This document shows positions 46,861-55,086 of a stretch of DNA of 56,627 bases, piece after piece. Position numbers and translations under genes: made by a program. The notes under the pieces are model-generated. The model searched no databases, was not told the origin of the DNA, and worked only from the letters and a program-made list of their open reading frames with translations. This DNA is from an uncultured Kiritimatiellota bacterium. Lineage in GTDB: Bacteria; Verrucomicrobiota; Kiritimatiellia; RFP12; UBA1067. Positions within the stretch are counted from its first letter, which is position 1, and every line of letters begins with the position of its first letter. The stretch covers positions 1 through 56,627 of the forward strand of contig CAKTZA010000017.1 of NCBI GenBank assembly GCA_934635045.1, read 5' to 3'.

Positions 46861-47665
46861 CGGGGGCCTTGCCCGTCAGCAGCTTGGAGATGCCGACGAG
46901 CGTGCAGGTGAAGATCAGCATGAGCGTCGAGAGCGCGAAGACGCTCGGCAGGTTGCGCGAGTGCTTCGTCATCGAGCTGACGTACGTCGGGAAGGTGTTC
47001 GTGCCCGCGCCGTTCACGAACGACGTGATGACGACGTCGTCGATCGAGAGCGTGAACGCGAGCAGCCCGCCCGCGATGATGCCCGGCAGCAGGATCGGCA
47101 GCTCGACCTTGAAGAACGTGTACCACGGGCCCGCGCCGAGGTCATACGCCGCCTCGACGATGCGGTCGTCGAAGTCCTGCAGGCGCGCCAGCACCGTCAT
47201 GACGACATACGAGACGCAGAACGTCACGTGCGCGACCAGGATCGTCCAGAACCCGCAGTCGACCTTCGCCGCGACGAAGAGCATCAGGAGCGAGATGCCG
47301 ATCAGGATGTCCGGCATGACGAGCGGCGTGTAGACGAGCGCGTGATGGATCGTCTGGAGGCGTCCCTTCCAGCGGTGCAGCGCGAGCGCGGCCGTCGTGC
47401 CGAGGACGCTGGAGACGAGCGTCGCGAGCCCCGCGATGGTGAGCGAGAGCCAGAAGCTCTGCAGCAGCGACTTCACCGCGTAGCTGCCCGCGAAGATCTG
47501 CTCGTACCACTTCGCCGTCAGCCCGAGGAAGTTGCCGCGCGCGTCGAAGAAGCTCATCGTCGTGCCGTTCGGGACGAACCCGTAGACGACGACGAGCACG
47601 ATCGGCACGTAGAGGAACGCAAGCACGAAGCCGAGGACAGCGACGGAAAAGAGCGAGCGCTTCAT
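46844..47665 (-). CDS. potC: Spermidine/putrescine-type ABC permease PotC
   Basis: A 273-residue inner-membrane permease with six predicted helices. The EAA loop reads EAAYDLGAGPWYTFFKVELPILLPG and contacts the ATPase. The sequence SIDDVVITSFVNGAGTNTFPTYVSSM is typical of PotC/PotI. Its ATG overlaps the potB stop by 4 nt. No binding protein (potD) follows; hcp comes next on the other strand. Confidence 0.92.
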   Translation of the reverse strand: MKRSLFSVAVLGFVLAFLYVPIVLVVVYGFVPNGTTMSFFDARGNFLGLTAKWYEQIFAGSYAVKSLLQSFWLSLTIAGLATLVSSVLGTTAALALHRWKGRLQTIHHALVYTPLVMPDILIGISLLMLFVAAKVDCGFWTILVAHVTFCVSYVVMTVLARLQDFDDRIVEAAYDLGAGPWYTFFKVELPILLPGIIAGGLLAFTLSIDDVVITSFVNGAGTNTFPTYVSSMTKHSRNLPSVFALSTLMLIFTCTLVGISKLLTGKAPAARRR

Positions 47666-48654
47666 CGGCCGCCTCCCGAGACCATGAGCCGCGCCGTCTG
47701 CGCGTCGAGACGCTTGCGGTCGCGCGCGTCCTGCCGCTTCTTCCACCACATCGCGAGCGCGAGCGGCACGAGCACCGAGACGGCCATCAGCGTCGCGAGT
47801 GCGCTCGCGTGCGGGATGTTGCGGTTCTGGATCGCGCGCATGAAGATCTTGTTGCCGATCAGCACGCAGTTCGTGCCGCCGAGCATCTGCGGGATCACGT
47901 AGGAGCCGATCGCCGGGATGAAGACCATCAGGATCGCCGAGACGACGCCCTGCCGCACGCCGGGGATGAAGATCTTGCGGAAGGCGTAGAAGTTCTTCGC
48001 GCCGAGGTCGCGCGCCGCCTCCAGGAGCGCGAAGTCGAACTTCTCCGCCGCCGAGTAGATCGGCATGATGGCGAACGGCAGGAAGGAGTAGACCGAGACG
48101 AGCACGACCGCCGCCTCGGAGTCGAGGATCGTCGAACTCGCGGGGTCGACGTGCCCGGCGGACGCGAAGCCGATCCAGACGAGGGCGTGCTGGACGAAGC
48201 CGGGCAGCCAGTCGAAGAGCCATTCGCGCGTCTGGAGCCAGACGAGGTAGCAGGCCTGCAGCCAGCCGTCCGGGTGGAGCATCGTCTTCCACGCGAAGAC
48301 GCGCACGACGAAGCTCGTCCAGAACGGCAGCATGATCGACCCGGCGACGATCGCGCGCCACTTCGCGTTCATGCGGGCGATCGCGTAGGCGCACGGCAGC
48401 GCAAGGACGATCGACCAGACCGTGATCTCGAAGGAAATGCGCAGCGTGTTCCAGACGATGGCCGGGTAGTCCGGGTCGACGAGCTCGCGCCACGTCGACA
48501 TCGACCAGTCGCCGACGCCGCCAGAGGCGTCATGGCCGTGGAACGTGAACGCCAGCACGATCACCGCCGGCACCGCGAAGAACAGCGCGAGCCACAGGAG
48601 GCTCGGCGCGGTCACGAGCCATTCGGCCTTCCTCGACCGCAATGGATTCCCCAT
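47662..48654 (-). CDS. potB: Spermidine/putrescine-type ABC permease PotB
   Basis: A 330-residue permease with an initial helix (APSLLWLALFFAVPAVIVLAFTF) and a six-helix core. The EAA loop is EAARDLGAKNFYAFRKIFIPGVRQG, and IPAIGSYVIPQMLGG is family-typical. The ATG at 48654 has GGAGG 8 nt upstream; a GTG at 48681 would add nine residues. A periplasmic insertion lies around residues 120-180, longer than in E. coli PotB. Confidence 0.92.
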   Translation of the reverse strand: MGNPLRSRKAEWLVTAPSLLWLALFFAVPAVIVLAFTFHGHDASGGVGDWSMSTWRELVDPDYPAIVWNTLRISFEITVWSIVLALPCAYAIARMNAKWRAIVAGSIMLPFWTSFVVRVFAWKTMLHPDGWLQACYLVWLQTREWLFDWLPGFVQHALVWIGFASAGHVDPASSTILDSEAAVVLVSVYSFLPFAIMPIYSAAEKFDFALLEAARDLGAKNFYAFRKIFIPGVRQGVVSAILMVFIPAIGSYVIPQMLGGTNCVLIGNKIFMRAIQNRNIPHASALATLMAVSVLVPLALAMWWKKRQDARDRKRLDAQTARLMVSGGGR

Positions 48655-48745
48655 CTTCTTTCCCTCCACCTTGTCGTCCACCTCGTATCTTTCTCCCTCT
48701 TCCTTCTTCCTCTTTCCTTTTTCCCTCTTCCTTCTTCCTTTTCCC
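48655..48745 (-). repeat. Polypurine tract between potA and potB
   Basis: On the mRNA strand about 65 of these bases are a run of GGAAGA/GGGAAA words, with several possible ribosome binding sites before the potB start. It may help ribosome loading or arise by slippage. A shorter similar run precedes nusG (7001-7030). Confidence 0.6.
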
Positions 48746-49846
48746 TTACACCTCCACCATGTACCCGTCGTCCGGGTGCCACCAGACGAAGACCTCGTCG
48801 TTCCACGTGATCGGCTCCTGGTCGAGGAGGAAGCGCGAGTGCGGCTTCAGCGCCGAAATCCTGAGCTGGCTCGACTTGAGCCAGTACTTCGTGTAGACGC
48901 CCTGATAGACGATGTCCTTGACGACGGACGGGAAGACGTTGATCGACGCGCCCTTCTCCGGCGTCGGCGGCGCGAGGGTGACGCGGATCTTCTCCGGCCG
49001 AACGGACAGGTCGACGCGCTGGCCGACGGCGAGCTTCTTGTCGTTGTACGCCTTGATCTGCGGGAAGCCCTCGACCTGGATGTAGCAGTAGTCGCCCTCG
49101 ACCGAGACGATCTCGCCGGAGAAGAAGTTCGTGTCGCCGATGAACGACGCGACGAACCGCGTCGCCGGCGCCTCGTAGATCTGCGCCGGGCCCGCGAGCT
49201 GCTCGACCGTCCCCTTGTTGATGACGGCGATGCGGTCGGAAAGCGACATCGCCTCGCCCTGATCGTGCGTGACGTAAAGGAACGTGATGCCGACCTGGTC
49301 GTGGATCGTGTCGAGTTCGAGCAGCATGTGCTGGCGGAGCTTCAAGTCGAGCGCCGCGAGCGGTTCGTCGAGGAGCAGCACCTGCGGACGATCCACGAGG
49401 GCGCGGGCGATGGCGACGCGCTGCTTCTGGCCGCCCGAGAGCTGGTTCGGGTATTTCCAAGCCTGGTCGGCGAGCTGGATCATCTCCAGAATCCCGTCCA
49501 CCCGCTCCTCGATCTCGTCCTTCGGCGTCTTCGCGAGCGTGAGCGAAAACGCGATGTTGTCCCAGACCGTCATCGTCGGGAAGAGCGCGTAGTTCTGGAA
49601 GACGGTGTGGACGCGCCGCTGGTTCGGCGGCAAGTCCGTGATGTCGCGCCCTTCGAGGTAGATGCGCCCCGAATCGGGGCGCTCGAAGCCGCCCAGCATG
49701 CGCAGAAGCGTCGTCTTGCCGCACCCGGAGGGGCCCAGGAGCGAGAAGAACTCGCCCCTCTTCACCGTCAGCGAAACGTCATTGACCGCCGTCAACGCGC
49801 CAAAACGCTTCGTCACATGGTCGAACACGAGGAAGTCGTCTTTCAT
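48746..49846 (-). CDS. potA: Polyamine-type ABC transporter ATPase PotA
   Basis: A 366-residue ATPase. Walker A GPSGCGKTT (38-46), signature LSGGQKQRVAIARAL, Walker B LLLDEPLAALD and the switch His in VTHDQ are all present. The C-terminal TOBE-like regulatory domain contains SVRPEKIRV. The ATG is 8 nt after TATAAT without a ribosome binding site, so translation is probably leaderless. It leads potB and potC. The substrate is inferred from the subunit type; without potD it could also be another small cation or organic solute. Confidence 0.93.
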   Translation of the reverse strand: MKDDFLVFDHVTKRFGALTAVNDVSLTVKRGEFFSLLGPSGCGKTTLLRMLGGFERPDSGRIYLEGRDITDLPPNQRRVHTVFQNYALFPTMTVWDNIAFSLTLAKTPKDEIEERVDGILEMIQLADQAWKYPNQLSGGQKQRVAIARALVDRPQVLLLDEPLAALDLKLRQHMLLELDTIHDQVGITFLYVTHDQGEAMSLSDRIAVINKGTVEQLAGPAQIYEAPATRFVASFIGDTNFFSGEIVSVEGDYCYIQVEGFPQIKAYNDKKLAVGQRVDLSVRPEKIRVTLAPPTPEKGASINVFPSVVKDIVYQGVYTKYWLKSSQLRISALKPHSRFLLDQEPITWNDEVFVWWHPDDGYMVEV

Positions 49847-49854
49847 GGACGCGC

Positions 49855-49863
49855 ATTATACCA
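49855..49863 (-). promoter_or_regulatory. Extended -10 promoter of potABC
   Basis: TGGTATAATGCGCG on the minus strand, 8 nt before the ATG at 49846. It lies just downstream of the rplS terminator. Confidence 0.75.
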
Positions 49864-49910
49864 TAAACCGCAGGGCCAAAACGGCGCAAACCGCAAAGAA
49901 ATCGCAACGC

Positions 49911-49949
49911 CGAAAAAGAAGACGGGCGGCGCCGCCCTGGCACCGCCCG
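49911..49949 (-). terminator. Rho-independent terminator of rpsP-rplS
   Basis: A 7-bp stem CGGGCGG/CCGCCCG (49923-49949) with a self-pairing interior. On the minus strand it is followed by TCTTCTTTTTC. It starts 29 bp after the rplS stop. Confidence 0.8.
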
Positions 49950-49977
49950 CTTCGCTTCACCCACCGAATCGGCCATC

Positions 49978-50346
49978 TTATTTCTTGACGAGCTTGCGCA
50001 CCGCCTTGTGCGAGCAGAACGTGCGCTCCGTGTAGAGCTTCGCGCGCCAGCCGTTGCCCTTCTTCACCACCTTGATCGCCTGGATCCAGGGGCTGCAGAA
50101 CGGGAAGAGCTTCTCGACGCGCACGCCGTAGCTGTCGCGCGACACCGTGAAGTTGCCAGATGCGTTCTTGCGACCGTTGTCGACCGCGAGAACCTTGCCC
50201 TCGAAGTCCTGAATGCGGAACTTGTCGCCTTCCTTGATCTTAATCGAGACGCGGACGATGTCGCCCGCCTTGAACTCGGGGTAGTTCTTCTCCGCAAGGC
50301 CGGCGGTCTGCTCGGCGTTGATCTTGTCAATCAGCTTGATGCCCAT
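49978..50346 (-). CDS. rplS: Ribosomal protein bL19
   Basis: A 122-residue protein at the 30S-50S interface. The sequence FKAGDIVRVSIKIKEGDKFRIQDFEGKVLAV and RDSYGVRVEKLFPFCSPWIQAIKVVKKG is canonical. It lies 11 nt after rpsP; the usual rimM and trmD between them are absent. Terminator follows. Confidence 0.97.
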   Translation of the reverse strand: MGIKLIDKINAEQTAGLAEKNYPEFKAGDIVRVSIKIKEGDKFRIQDFEGKVLAVDNGRKNASGNFTVSRDSYGVRVEKLFPFCSPWIQAIKVVKKGNGWRAKLYTERTFCSHKAVRKLVKK

Positions 50347-50357
50347 GATCTACCTCC

Positions 50358-50657
50358 TTAGGCCTTCGCTTCCGACTTGGCCGGAGCTTTCGCCTTGGTC
50401 GCGTGGTGCGGCTTCAGATTGGGGTTCTTGGCGCGACGGATGAGCGAGGCGACCGTGGTCGAGGGCTTGGCGCCCTTCGAGAGCCAGTAGTCGACGCGCG
50501 CGAGGTCGAGCTTGAAGTTGTTCTCCTTGATCTGGGTGTCGTACCAGCCCAGGATCTCAAGGAACTTGCCGTCGCGGGGCGAACGCTCGTCAGCCGCGAC
50601 AATGCGATAGGTCGCGTGGTTCGTGCAGCCCGTGCGACGCATTCTGATCTTGACCAT
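50358..50657 (-). CDS. rpsP: Ribosomal protein bS16
   Basis: A 99-residue 30S assembly protein. It starts VKIRMRRTGCTNHATYRIVAADERSPRDGKFLEILGWYD and has an Ala/Lys-rich tail after residue 80. AAGGAAG lies about 9 nt before the ATG. First gene of a two-gene operon with rplS. Confidence 0.97.
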   Translation of the reverse strand: MVKIRMRRTGCTNHATYRIVAADERSPRDGKFLEILGWYDTQIKENNFKLDLARVDYWLSKGAKPSTTVASLIRRAKNPNLKPHHATKAKAPAKSEAKA

Positions 50658-50699
50658 GTGTTGCTTTCTTCCTTCTTCTCGGTGATGAAATTGGCGCGT

Positions 50700-50708
50700 A
50701 GTATACCA
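50700..50708 (-). promoter_or_regulatory. Extended -10 promoter of rpsP-rplS
   Basis: TGGTATACTACGCGCC on the minus strand, leader about 36 nt. The flanking bases are nearly identical to those at gpmI (26029). Confidence 0.7.
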
Positions 50709-50771
50709 AACGCGCCGCGCGCGCGCAAGGGGTAATCAGATAAGCGCAGGAATTTCTCCGATTCCGCCCCT

Positions 50772-52388
50772 TCACGGGGCCAGTTCCGCTCGCAGGAGGC
50801 GCCGCGCCGCGCCCGGCCCTTCCAAGAGACGCCTGAAATAGCCCTCGATCCTGTCGGCGAGCGGCGTCTGCGTGTAGTCGACATGGAAGAGCGAGGCGTT
50901 CGCGAGCAGCGGACGCAGCTCGCCTCGGTACGACGCAGGGTCGTTCCAGACAATGCCCTTGAGCTTCGCCTGAAATTCCTCCTTCAGAGGATCGGGCGAC
51001 ACGTCAATCGGCCGGCCCTCGTCGTCGACGGCGAGCAGGTAGCGGAACCAGCCCGCGAGCGCGAGCGGAATCGCGACGAGCGCGTCGAGGCCCTTGCCGG
51101 CGGCGAGGTAGCTCTTGACCGTCTCGCCGAAACGGATGCCGACCTTCTGCGACGTGTCCGTCGCGATGCGACGCGGATCGTCCGGCATGAACGGGTTCGG
51201 CAAGCGCGCGTTGACGACCTCGTCGATGAACGCCTTCGGGGAGATGATCTTCGGGTCGACGACGACCGGCAGCCCCTCGACGTAGCCGAGGCGCTTCACG
51301 AGCCGCACGATGTCCGAGTCCTTCATCTCCTCGCAGATGAGCGTGTAGCCGAGGAGGCACCCGTACATCGACATCGCCGTGTGCAGCGGGTTGAGGCACG
51401 TCGTCACCTTCATCTTCTCGGTCATGTTCACCGTCGCGCGGTCGCAGAAGTAGACGTCCGCCCGCTCAAGCGGCGGACGCCCGTTCGGGAAGCGGTCCTC
51501 AATGACGAGGTACTGCGGCTTCTCGGCGTTCACGAACGGCGCAATGAACGTCTTCTTGTCCGTGACGATCGGCGCCATCCCCTCGATGCCGTCGTCCATC
51601 AGCGTCTTCTCGACCAGCGGATGCGGACGCGGCGTGATCTTGTCGATCATCGACCACGGGAAGGACACCTTCGACTCGTCCTCCAGATACGCGAGAAACC
51701 CGCCATCCGCGAACCCGTCCCAGTGCCAGGCCCGCGCAATCTCAATCACGGCGTTCCGCAGCTTCTCGCCGTTGTGCGAGCAGTTGTCCATCGAGACGAC
51801 CGCGAGCGGCAGCTGCCCGGCTTCGTAGCGTTTCAGGAGGAGCGCGCAGACGATCGACATCGCGTGGCGCGCGGCGCTGGGCCCCTCCTTCATGTCCGCC
51901 TCGACGACCGGCAGAAGCGCGCCGTCCGGCTTTCGGAGCGCGTAGCCCTTCTCGGTGATCGTGAACGAGACCATCTTCAGCGACGGCGCGCGGAAGACCT
52001 CCTCCAGACGCGCTTTCGCGGCCGCGTCGGCGAAGTTCGCCTTCACGCCCTCGGCGACGCCGGCGAGGACTTCGCGCGTCGTCGTGCCGTCGGGGTTGAG
52101 GAGCACGTTCAGCGTGAGGTTGTCGTGCGGCGCGTAGATCCGGTCGATGACCTCGTAGTCGAACGTGTCGCAGGCGATGATGCCCGTCTGCGCGAGCCCC
52201 GCGTTCAGGAGGCGCTGGCTGAGCGAGCCGATGAAGCCGCGAAAGATGTTGCCCGCGCCGAAGTGCACCCACTCGGGCGCCCGTCGCGTCTGCGCGCGCA
52301 TCGCGGCGATGTCGAACGTCGGCAGCGCCACATGGGCAGCCGCCCAGGCGGCCGCCTCGTTTTGGATTGAATCAAGATTCAGTCTCAT
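50772..52388 (-). CDS. Mannitol dehydrogenase/fructuronate reductase-family oxidoreductase
   Basis: A 538-residue long-chain polyol/hexuronate dehydrogenase. The NAD-binding strand is WVHFGAGNIFRGFIG, then ACDTFDYEVIDRIY. The catalytic block KMKVTTCLNPLHTAMSMYG holds the Lys, Asn and His of the family (KxxxxNxxH). Slightly longer than UxuB or MtlD. GGAGG lies 8 nt before the ATG. Last of four genes from the 56493 promoter; an oxidised or reduced sugar acid made by the upstream enzymes may be its substrate. Confidence 0.85.
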   Translation of the reverse strand: MRLNLDSIQNEAAAWAAAHVALPTFDIAAMRAQTRRAPEWVHFGAGNIFRGFIGSLSQRLLNAGLAQTGIIACDTFDYEVIDRIYAPHDNLTLNVLLNPDGTTTREVLAGVAEGVKANFADAAAKARLEEVFRAPSLKMVSFTITEKGYALRKPDGALLPVVEADMKEGPSAARHAMSIVCALLLKRYEAGQLPLAVVSMDNCSHNGEKLRNAVIEIARAWHWDGFADGGFLAYLEDESKVSFPWSMIDKITPRPHPLVEKTLMDDGIEGMAPIVTDKKTFIAPFVNAEKPQYLVIEDRFPNGRPPLERADVYFCDRATVNMTEKMKVTTCLNPLHTAMSMYGCLLGYTLICEEMKDSDIVRLVKRLGYVEGLPVVVDPKIISPKAFIDEVVNARLPNPFMPDDPRRIATDTSQKVGIRFGETVKSYLAAGKGLDALVAIPLALAGWFRYLLAVDDEGRPIDVSPDPLKEEFQAKLKGIVWNDPASYRGELRPLLANASLFHVDYTQTPLADRIEGYFRRLLEGPGAARRLLRAELAP

Positions 52389-52461
52389 CTCGTTTTCCTC
52401 CTTGTCGTTCAAGTCGCCCTGTGCGCTTCCGCCGTTCGGCATCTCCGCGACTGCGCGTGCG

Positions 52462-53532
52462 TCAGTCCTTGACGGCCACGAGCCTGCCGCCCTTCGCGGC
52501 CGAGGCGTGGCACGCCGCGCAGAGCGCGAGGTTGTGGATCGCGTCATCCGCGTTGAGCGGCTGGCCCTCCAGCACGCTCTTCGCGTGGCCCTCGATCAGC
52601 GCCTGGTAGATGTTCTGGATCCGCGCCGGGCGCACCGGCAGGATCTTCTTGCCGTCGTCGATCTCCAGCCGCTGCATGACCGGCTCGTCCGCATACCCGG
52701 AGAGCTGGAACATCGTGCCGTAGCCGCGCATCGCCGCCTTGTCGCCGTAGATCTCGTAGCCGAGGTTCGTGAGCGTCCCCGCGAGGCCGCCGCGCGGCTC
52801 GCTGAACGCGCAGTTCACCGAGCCCTGCGTGCCGTCCGCGAAGAAGAACTTCACGTAGGCGCCGTCCTCGGCCTTGATCTTCATCACCTTGGGGTAGTAC
52901 ACCGCGCCGAGCTTCGCGATCCGCTTGCCGAACATGAACTCGGCGACGTAGAAGCAGTGGCTCGCGACGTCCCCGATCGGGCCGCCCATCTCGGCGACGT
53001 TGTTGCAGCGCCACGTCGCGGCCTCGGCCGGATCGTAGCCGTAGGCGAACTCCATGTGGTAGCAGCAGTCGTTGACCTTGCCGAGCTTGCCGGCGGCCAT
53101 CGCCGCCTTGCCCGCGACGTTCCAGGCGTTGTTGACCATCATGTGGTCGACCGTGAGCGAGAGCTTCTTCGCCTTCGCGAGACGGTTGAGTTTCTTCGCG
53201 TCCGCGACCGACGTCGCGATCGGCTTCTCGACGATCACGTGCTTGCCGGCCTTGAGGCACTGGAGCGCGAGCGGCACGTGGCTGCGATTGTTCGTCGCGA
53301 TGTAGACGCCGTCCACCGTCGCGTCGGCGAGCACCTCGTCGAGGTTCGCGTACCACTTCAGGCCCAGCGCCTCTGCCGCCGCCTGACGCGCCGGATTCAG
53401 GTCCGTCGCGCCGACGAGCTCGGCGTACTTGAGCGGGCGGAAGCGCTTGCGGTCGCAGGCGTAGCCTTCCTTCGCGACGCGGTTCTCGGCGATGCCGCCG
53501 AAGCCGACGAGGACGTATGTGACTTTCTTCAT
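52462..53532 (-). CDS. Cytoplasmic Gfo/Idh/MocA family oxidoreductase
   Basis: A 356-residue NAD(P)-dependent dehydrogenase without a signal peptide. Rossmann strand TYVLVGFGGIAENRVAKEG, family motif VIVEKPIATS (EKP), and WNVAGKAAM and GGPIGDVASHCFYVAEFMFG in the substrate domain (the D/H pair after GG). It lies 27 nt after the ceramidase-like gene and 73 nt before the mannitol-dehydrogenase-like gene. Specific sugar unknown. Confidence 0.9.
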   Translation of the reverse strand: MKKVTYVLVGFGGIAENRVAKEGYACDRKRFRPLKYAELVGATDLNPARQAAAEALGLKWYANLDEVLADATVDGVYIATNNRSHVPLALQCLKAGKHVIVEKPIATSVADAKKLNRLAKAKKLSLTVDHMMVNNAWNVAGKAAMAAGKLGKVNDCCYHMEFAYGYDPAEAATWRCNNVAEMGGPIGDVASHCFYVAEFMFGKRIAKLGAVYYPKVMKIKAEDGAYVKFFFADGTQGSVNCAFSEPRGGLAGTLTNLGYEIYGDKAAMRGYGTMFQLSGYADEPVMQRLEIDDGKKILPVRPARIQNIYQALIEGHAKSVLEGQPLNADDAIHNLALCAACHASAAKGGRLVAVKD

Positions 53533-53559
53533 GTTCTGAGTCTTCCTTTCATGTTGTCG

Positions 53560-55059
53560 TTACCTGTAAAGCCCTTCCTGAAGCCTGAGCTGCCCGGCGA
53601 TGAGGTCGTCGGCGACGGACGGGCCGAACGGCGAGGTCGCCGACTCGTAGCCGCCCTGCGCGTAGCTGTCGGAGAACGGGAAGTAGCCGCGGCTGCCGTT
53701 CGTGAGGCACGCGAAGAGCGTCATGCGGAACGGCGTCTTCCCCTTCAGCGCGACGCCGATGTCGTTGAACGGCTCGCCGGGGAACCCGCCGAACGAGACG
53801 GACTTCCCGATCGACACGCCCCAGATCGGCAGATAGTGGAAGTCGTCATGCGTCGACATGCGGATGATGCGGCCCGCGCGCGCGACCTCGGTCGTGAGCT
53901 CCATGCCCGTCCAGCCGTACTTGCGCGTGTCGTAGTCCCGCTCCGTCGCGACGACGCCCTCCTTCACGCTCCGCTCGTGCAGCTCCCAGACGTCCTTCGC
54001 CCACGCGAGATCCTTCTTCGGGTCGACGTCGTTCTTCTGCGCGGGCACCTTGACCTGCGCCACGGCGAAGCGCACCTCGCCGGCCTCGACGGCCTCGCAC
54101 TTGAGCCAGACCCGGAGCGCGGCGGCCGCGAGCACGTTCGCCATGTGCTTCGCGTGGACGTAGCCGCGATCCACCGCGTCGAAGTCGCGCGTAAGCCCGT
54201 TGAGCTCACCCGGCTTCGGCAGCACGTTGCAGTGGTTGACGTCGCCCTGCGTGCCGTTGAGGACGAGGCACAGCGCGTCGCCGAACGTCGCCGCCTCGAA
54301 GACCGCGCGCGTCAGGCCCGGCCAGTCCGCCGTGACCGTCGTGCCGCCCACGACGTCGGGATGCGTCTGGAAGTTGACGATGGCGATCGGCTTGCCGCCC
54401 GTGCGGTCGATGCGCACGACCTGCACCTCGTCGTCCGCCGTGCCGACGGGCCTCACGATGTCGGGGTTGTTCGTCCCGGGATTCGTCCGCACCTTGCCGT
54501 CCCGCATGAGATAGCGGCGCCCGAACGAGATGCGCTCGGCGCGCGAGCGGCCGATGGCGAGCGTCGCGGGCTTCAGGTCGCGGATCGCGGCGACGGCCGC
54601 GTCGGCCGCGCGCGTCACGCAGAAGTCGAGATAGAGCCGGTCCGTCTCGTTGAACCTGGCCCCTTCGGGCCCGCCGACGGACGCATTCGACCCGTGGCTC
54701 GCATTGAACGAGAGCTGCCCGCCGTCATGCGTGTGCGAGGCGTGCAGCAGGATGGCGTCGCGCTTCACGCCCGTCGCCTTCACGATGGCGTCGCGCATCA
54801 GGTCGGCCGTCGCGTCGCTCAGCGCCTCCGTGTCGAACTGCGCGACGAGCGCGGTCTCCTGGCCGTCCGAAAAGGCGACCATGTTGATCTGCAGCGGATC
54901 GAGAATCTCGGTCGCGCGGCGGTCCTGGTAGTAGCCCGGCATGTACGTGCCGAGCGGCGGGGTGATGTCCTCCCGCGCGAAGCCGGCCTTGAAATCGGCC
55001 GTCGCGGCCGAAGCCGCGACGGCGATCAGGACGGAAGCGACAGTCAGCAGTCTCTTCAC
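53560..55059 (-). CDS. Secreted neutral/alkaline ceramidase-like hydrolase
   Basis: A 499-residue exported protein with signal peptide MKRLLTVASVLIAVAASAATA. It matches the N-terminal domain of non-lysosomal ceramidases: AGFAREDITPPLGTYMPGY, LLHASHTHDGG (metal His), NFQTHPDVVGGT, ADWPG and VLNGTQGDVNH. Many bacterial members in sugar operons are of unknown substrate, and a sphingolipid role should not be assumed. It lies between the DegT aminotransferase and the oxidoreductase, 27 nt from each. Confidence 0.85.
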   Translation of the reverse strand: MKRLLTVASVLIAVAASAATADFKAGFAREDITPPLGTYMPGYYQDRRATEILDPLQINMVAFSDGQETALVAQFDTEALSDATADLMRDAIVKATGVKRDAILLHASHTHDGGQLSFNASHGSNASVGGPEGARFNETDRLYLDFCVTRAADAAVAAIRDLKPATLAIGRSRAERISFGRRYLMRDGKVRTNPGTNNPDIVRPVGTADDEVQVVRIDRTGGKPIAIVNFQTHPDVVGGTTVTADWPGLTRAVFEAATFGDALCLVLNGTQGDVNHCNVLPKPGELNGLTRDFDAVDRGYVHAKHMANVLAAAALRVWLKCEAVEAGEVRFAVAQVKVPAQKNDVDPKKDLAWAKDVWELHERSVKEGVVATERDYDTRKYGWTGMELTTEVARAGRIIRMSTHDDFHYLPIWGVSIGKSVSFGGFPGEPFNDIGVALKGKTPFRMTLFACLTNGSRGYFPFSDSYAQGGYESATSPFGPSVADDLIAGQLRLQEGLYR

Positions 55060-55086
55060 GTGTGCTCCTTGAACGTTCGGTTTCCC

